A DNA stretch of 64,000 nucleotides from Rothia similimucilaginosa (GTDB lineage Bacteria > Actinomycetota > Actinomycetes > Actinomycetales > Micrococcaceae): the NCBI RefSeq assembly GCF_029850875.1, contig NZ_JAOVAM010000005.1, forward strand, positions 124,001 to 188,000. The letters run 5' to 3'. Shown piece by piece: positions 62,165-64,000 of this stretch. Every line of letters begins with the position of its first letter. The stretch's first letter is position 1. Both the position numbers and the translations under genes were made by a program. The notes below the pieces were generated by a model. It was not told where the DNA came from. It ran no database searches and worked only from the letters and a program-made list of their open reading frames with translations.

Positions 62165-62797
62165 ATGTCCACTTCCCTGTCCCTGCTGTTTCTGGGTGCT
62201 ACTACCACGATTTCTTTGGTGGCGGCTATTGGCGCCCAGGGAACTTATGTGCTGCGTCAGGGTATTTTGGGGCGGCATATTACCCCGATTATTATTTTCT
62301 GCATTCTGTCGGATGCTCTGATGATTGGCTTGGGCGTTGTGGGCCTGGGCGCTCTATTGGATGCGGCGCCGTGGTTTATTGAGGTATTCCGTTATGTGGG
62401 TGCGGTATTTTTGGCGTGGTTTGGTTTTGAGGCTGGCCGCCGCGTGTTTACTCCGCACTCCATCGTGGTCGATGATGCCGAGGGTAATTCTCAGTCGTTG
62501 AAGGCGGCTATGCTGACCACGGCGGCGGTGACATATTTGAATCCGCTGGCGTGGCTGGATACAACTATTCTTTTGGGGTCACTGGCGAATGCTCAGGGCG
62601 ATCCTGGCCGTTGGTGGTACTACCTGGGCTGTAGCTGCGGTAGCCTGATCTGGTTTTTGATGCTGGGGTATGGTTCGCGTCTGTTGCGTCCGCTCTTTGC
62701 GCGCCCTTCAGCGTGGCGTTTTTTGGACGGTGCGACGGCTCTTCTGATGGCGTACCTGGTGTTCAACCTGCTGACGTTGAACCTATCTACCCATTAG
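62165..62797 (+). CDS. lysE: LysE/ArgO-type basic amino acid exporter
   Basis: A 210-residue membrane protein with five or six helices: FLGATTTISLVAAIGAQGTYVLRQGI at the N-terminus (the conserved GxQ/NxF-like region), FCILSDALMIGLGVVG, and VTYLNPLAWLDTTILLGS. It exports L-lysine and/or L-arginine and prevents harmful build-up during growth on peptides. No strong ribosome site lies before ATG 62165. The partner regulator is divergent. Confidence 0.92.
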   Translation: MSTSLSLLFLGATTTISLVAAIGAQGTYVLRQGILGRHITPIIIFCILSDALMIGLGVVGLGALLDAAPWFIEVFRYVGAVFLAWFGFEAGRRVFTPHSIVVDDAEGNSQSLKAAMLTTAAVTYLNPLAWLDTTILLGSLANAQGDPGRWWYYLGCSCGSLIWFLMLGYGSRLLRPLFARPSAWRFLDGATALLMAYLVFNLLTLNLSTH

Positions 62798-62820
62798 CTT
62801 TTACCCCCTGACCTGCTTCT

Positions 62821-64000
62821 TTATACTTTGCCAACCTCTTTTTTGGTGCTCTTCTCCTCTTCGAAGGGTAAGAGCACTTCGTTTTTGGGCATGATGAGCA
62901 GACCCAAGTAGATATCGCGAATGATCAGGATGTGCTTAATCCGCTCAATCATGGGCTTGAGGAAGCTTCGGGCGTACTTTTCGTCGCTACTGGTGGTTGC
63001 AACGAAGCTGAGCCCGGAGAACACGGCAACGATCATGGACACCTTGATAACAACGGCGTTGATATTGGTGTCTACGCTGAGGATTTTGAGGTGTTCAGGT
63101 TTGACGGTCATCCAGGATTCGATGGTGATATCGCTGATGGCGATGGATAAGAATCCCATGAAGAATCCGAAGACGAGTAGCATGAAGAGGGTCGCCTGGA
63201 TAATCTGCCCAATCATGGGGATGATGATGAGGTTGCTCCAGGGCGCGATTTTGAGGGGTCGGTGTTCGAGGATTTTCTTCTCTTCGACCCAGTCTTGGGG
63301 TGGTGTTCCAGATTTCGCCTTCGAGGGCTGCGGCATGCTCGTAGTCACTGTCGCTAAAGTGTGCGATGTCATCGTCCCTGTAGCGCCCCAGCAGGCGCGC
63401 TGTGCGCTCCAGGGAGGTCGTAACGACCACGAACATGGCGAGTAGTCCCATGAGGCCCAGAACCGCCCAGGTGCGCGGGAAGCTGAGTCTGTTGGCAAGC
63501 TTCCAGAGGTCTGCGTTCACGAAGATGAAGAGTACAGACACCATGAGCACGGGCAGTACTTTCGCAATCATGGGCGGCAGAGAGGCAAGCTGGTGGATGG
63601 CGTGCTTGAGCGACCAGCCGAGTATAGTATCTACGTCCAGGAAGATGGCGAGGTAGATTCCGATAACAATAAGCGGGAAGACTTGGCCACCGTCGTAGAC
63701 TAAGTCGAAACCTTCAAGAGCATTGGTTTCGAAGATGCTTGTGGTGAAGAGTATTCCGGTTGCGAGTACTTTGAAAGACCCCAGGGTGGTTTGTGCCCAT
63801 CGTGGGGTGCGGACCATGAGCTTGTGGGTTAGAGCGATGAGCACCCCGGAGATGACCGGCATAACGAGGAAAATCCCGCCGAGTACGAGCATTGAGAGTA
63901 CTTCGTTTCTGAGGGCGTTATCGCTTGTGAGAGCTTTGATGTAGTCCGGTAGGGAGCCATTCGCGTCCTCTACTAGCATGAGGAGAATGTCGCGCAGGAA
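62821..64000 (-). pseudogene. Integral membrane protein split by a frameshift, 5' end outside the window
   Basis: Two overlapping frames together make one protein. The upstream frame (from beyond 64000 to about 63300) has helices such as VLSMLVLGGIFLVMPVISGV and MIAKVLPVLMVSVLFIFV. The downstream frame (about 63305-62821) has LIIIPMIGQIIQATLFMLLV and a basic tail. They meet at a run of four G (plus strand 63297-63300) within EIWNTTP / GTPPQDWVEEKK, so a one-base indel, real or a sequencing error, explains the break. The first visible ATG (63979) is preceded by open frame, so the gene probably starts beyond the edge. The family is not recognised. Confidence 0.65.

Noticed and set aside
1-64000. 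CRISPR arrays, insertion sequences, prophage genes or rRNA
   Set aside because: None seen: no regularly spaced short repeats, no transposase or phage proteins, and no rRNA sequence in the window.

Overview
The window looks like about 64 kb of an actinobacterial chromosome of the Micrococcaceae, most likely Rothia (inference). The reasons are a G+C of roughly 55-60% with G/C-ending codons, the actinobacterial order fhaA-fhaB-pstP-rodA-pbpA-pknA-pknB-trpG/pabA-sortase-crgA next to a tRNA-Leu, a CrgA protein, choice-of-anchor-M surface proteins with an 'anchored repeat' metal ABC transporter, and some probable leaderless starts. That kinase/cell-wall block normally lies near oriC. Two parS-like sites and a DnaA-box cluster in the window agree with an origin-proximal position, although dnaA itself is not here.

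Region by region. 0-1 kb: aldo/keto reductase. 1.1-6.1 kb: an A+T-rich island on the minus strand holding a previously unlisted 37-residue Cys-containing peptide gene, a radical SAM peptide maturase and two ABC exporters, read here as a RiPP (ribosomally made, modified peptide) cluster. 6.3-9.9 kb: SAM riboswitch, metF, metE. 10.5-14.1 kb: organophosphate antiporter and M13 peptidase. 14.2-15.9 kb: remnants of lacZ and a membrane protein fused by a deletion. 16-26 kb: three cell-surface proteins plus a lipoprotein/ATPase/permease metal (probably Zn or Mn) uptake system, with divergent promoters over a shared palindrome. 26-33 kb: alcohol dehydrogenase, a structured non-coding stretch, a membrane protein, a drug-efflux MFS with its TetR and operator, an ABM monooxygenase and an NrtR-type regulator.

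33.4-37.9 kb: a tandem duplication of an ABC-F ribosome-protection gene. Each copy has its own promoter, structured leader, 5-codon leader peptide and intrinsic terminator, which is the layout of ribosome-mediated attenuation. Each copy also carries a parS-like palindrome inside the coding sequence. 38-40 kb: sodA, then 1.4 kb without genes but with a cluster of DnaA boxes. 40-48.5 kb: MarR regulator, ferritin, NhaA, a heavily decayed lysX pseudogene, an alanine/glycine symporter with a possible attenuator, and a small PLDc_N membrane protein.

48.5-60.9 kb: tRNA-Leu(CAG) and the Ser/Thr phosphorylation and peptidoglycan-elongation operon, followed by trpG/pabA, a small membrane peptide, a class E sortase and crgA. 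61-64 kb: divergent LysR-type regulator and LysE-type exporter, and a frameshifted membrane protein running off the right end.

The two strongest candidates for something undescribed are the small RiPP cluster at 1.1-6.1 kb and the duplicated ABC-F attenuator units at 33.5-37.9 kb.
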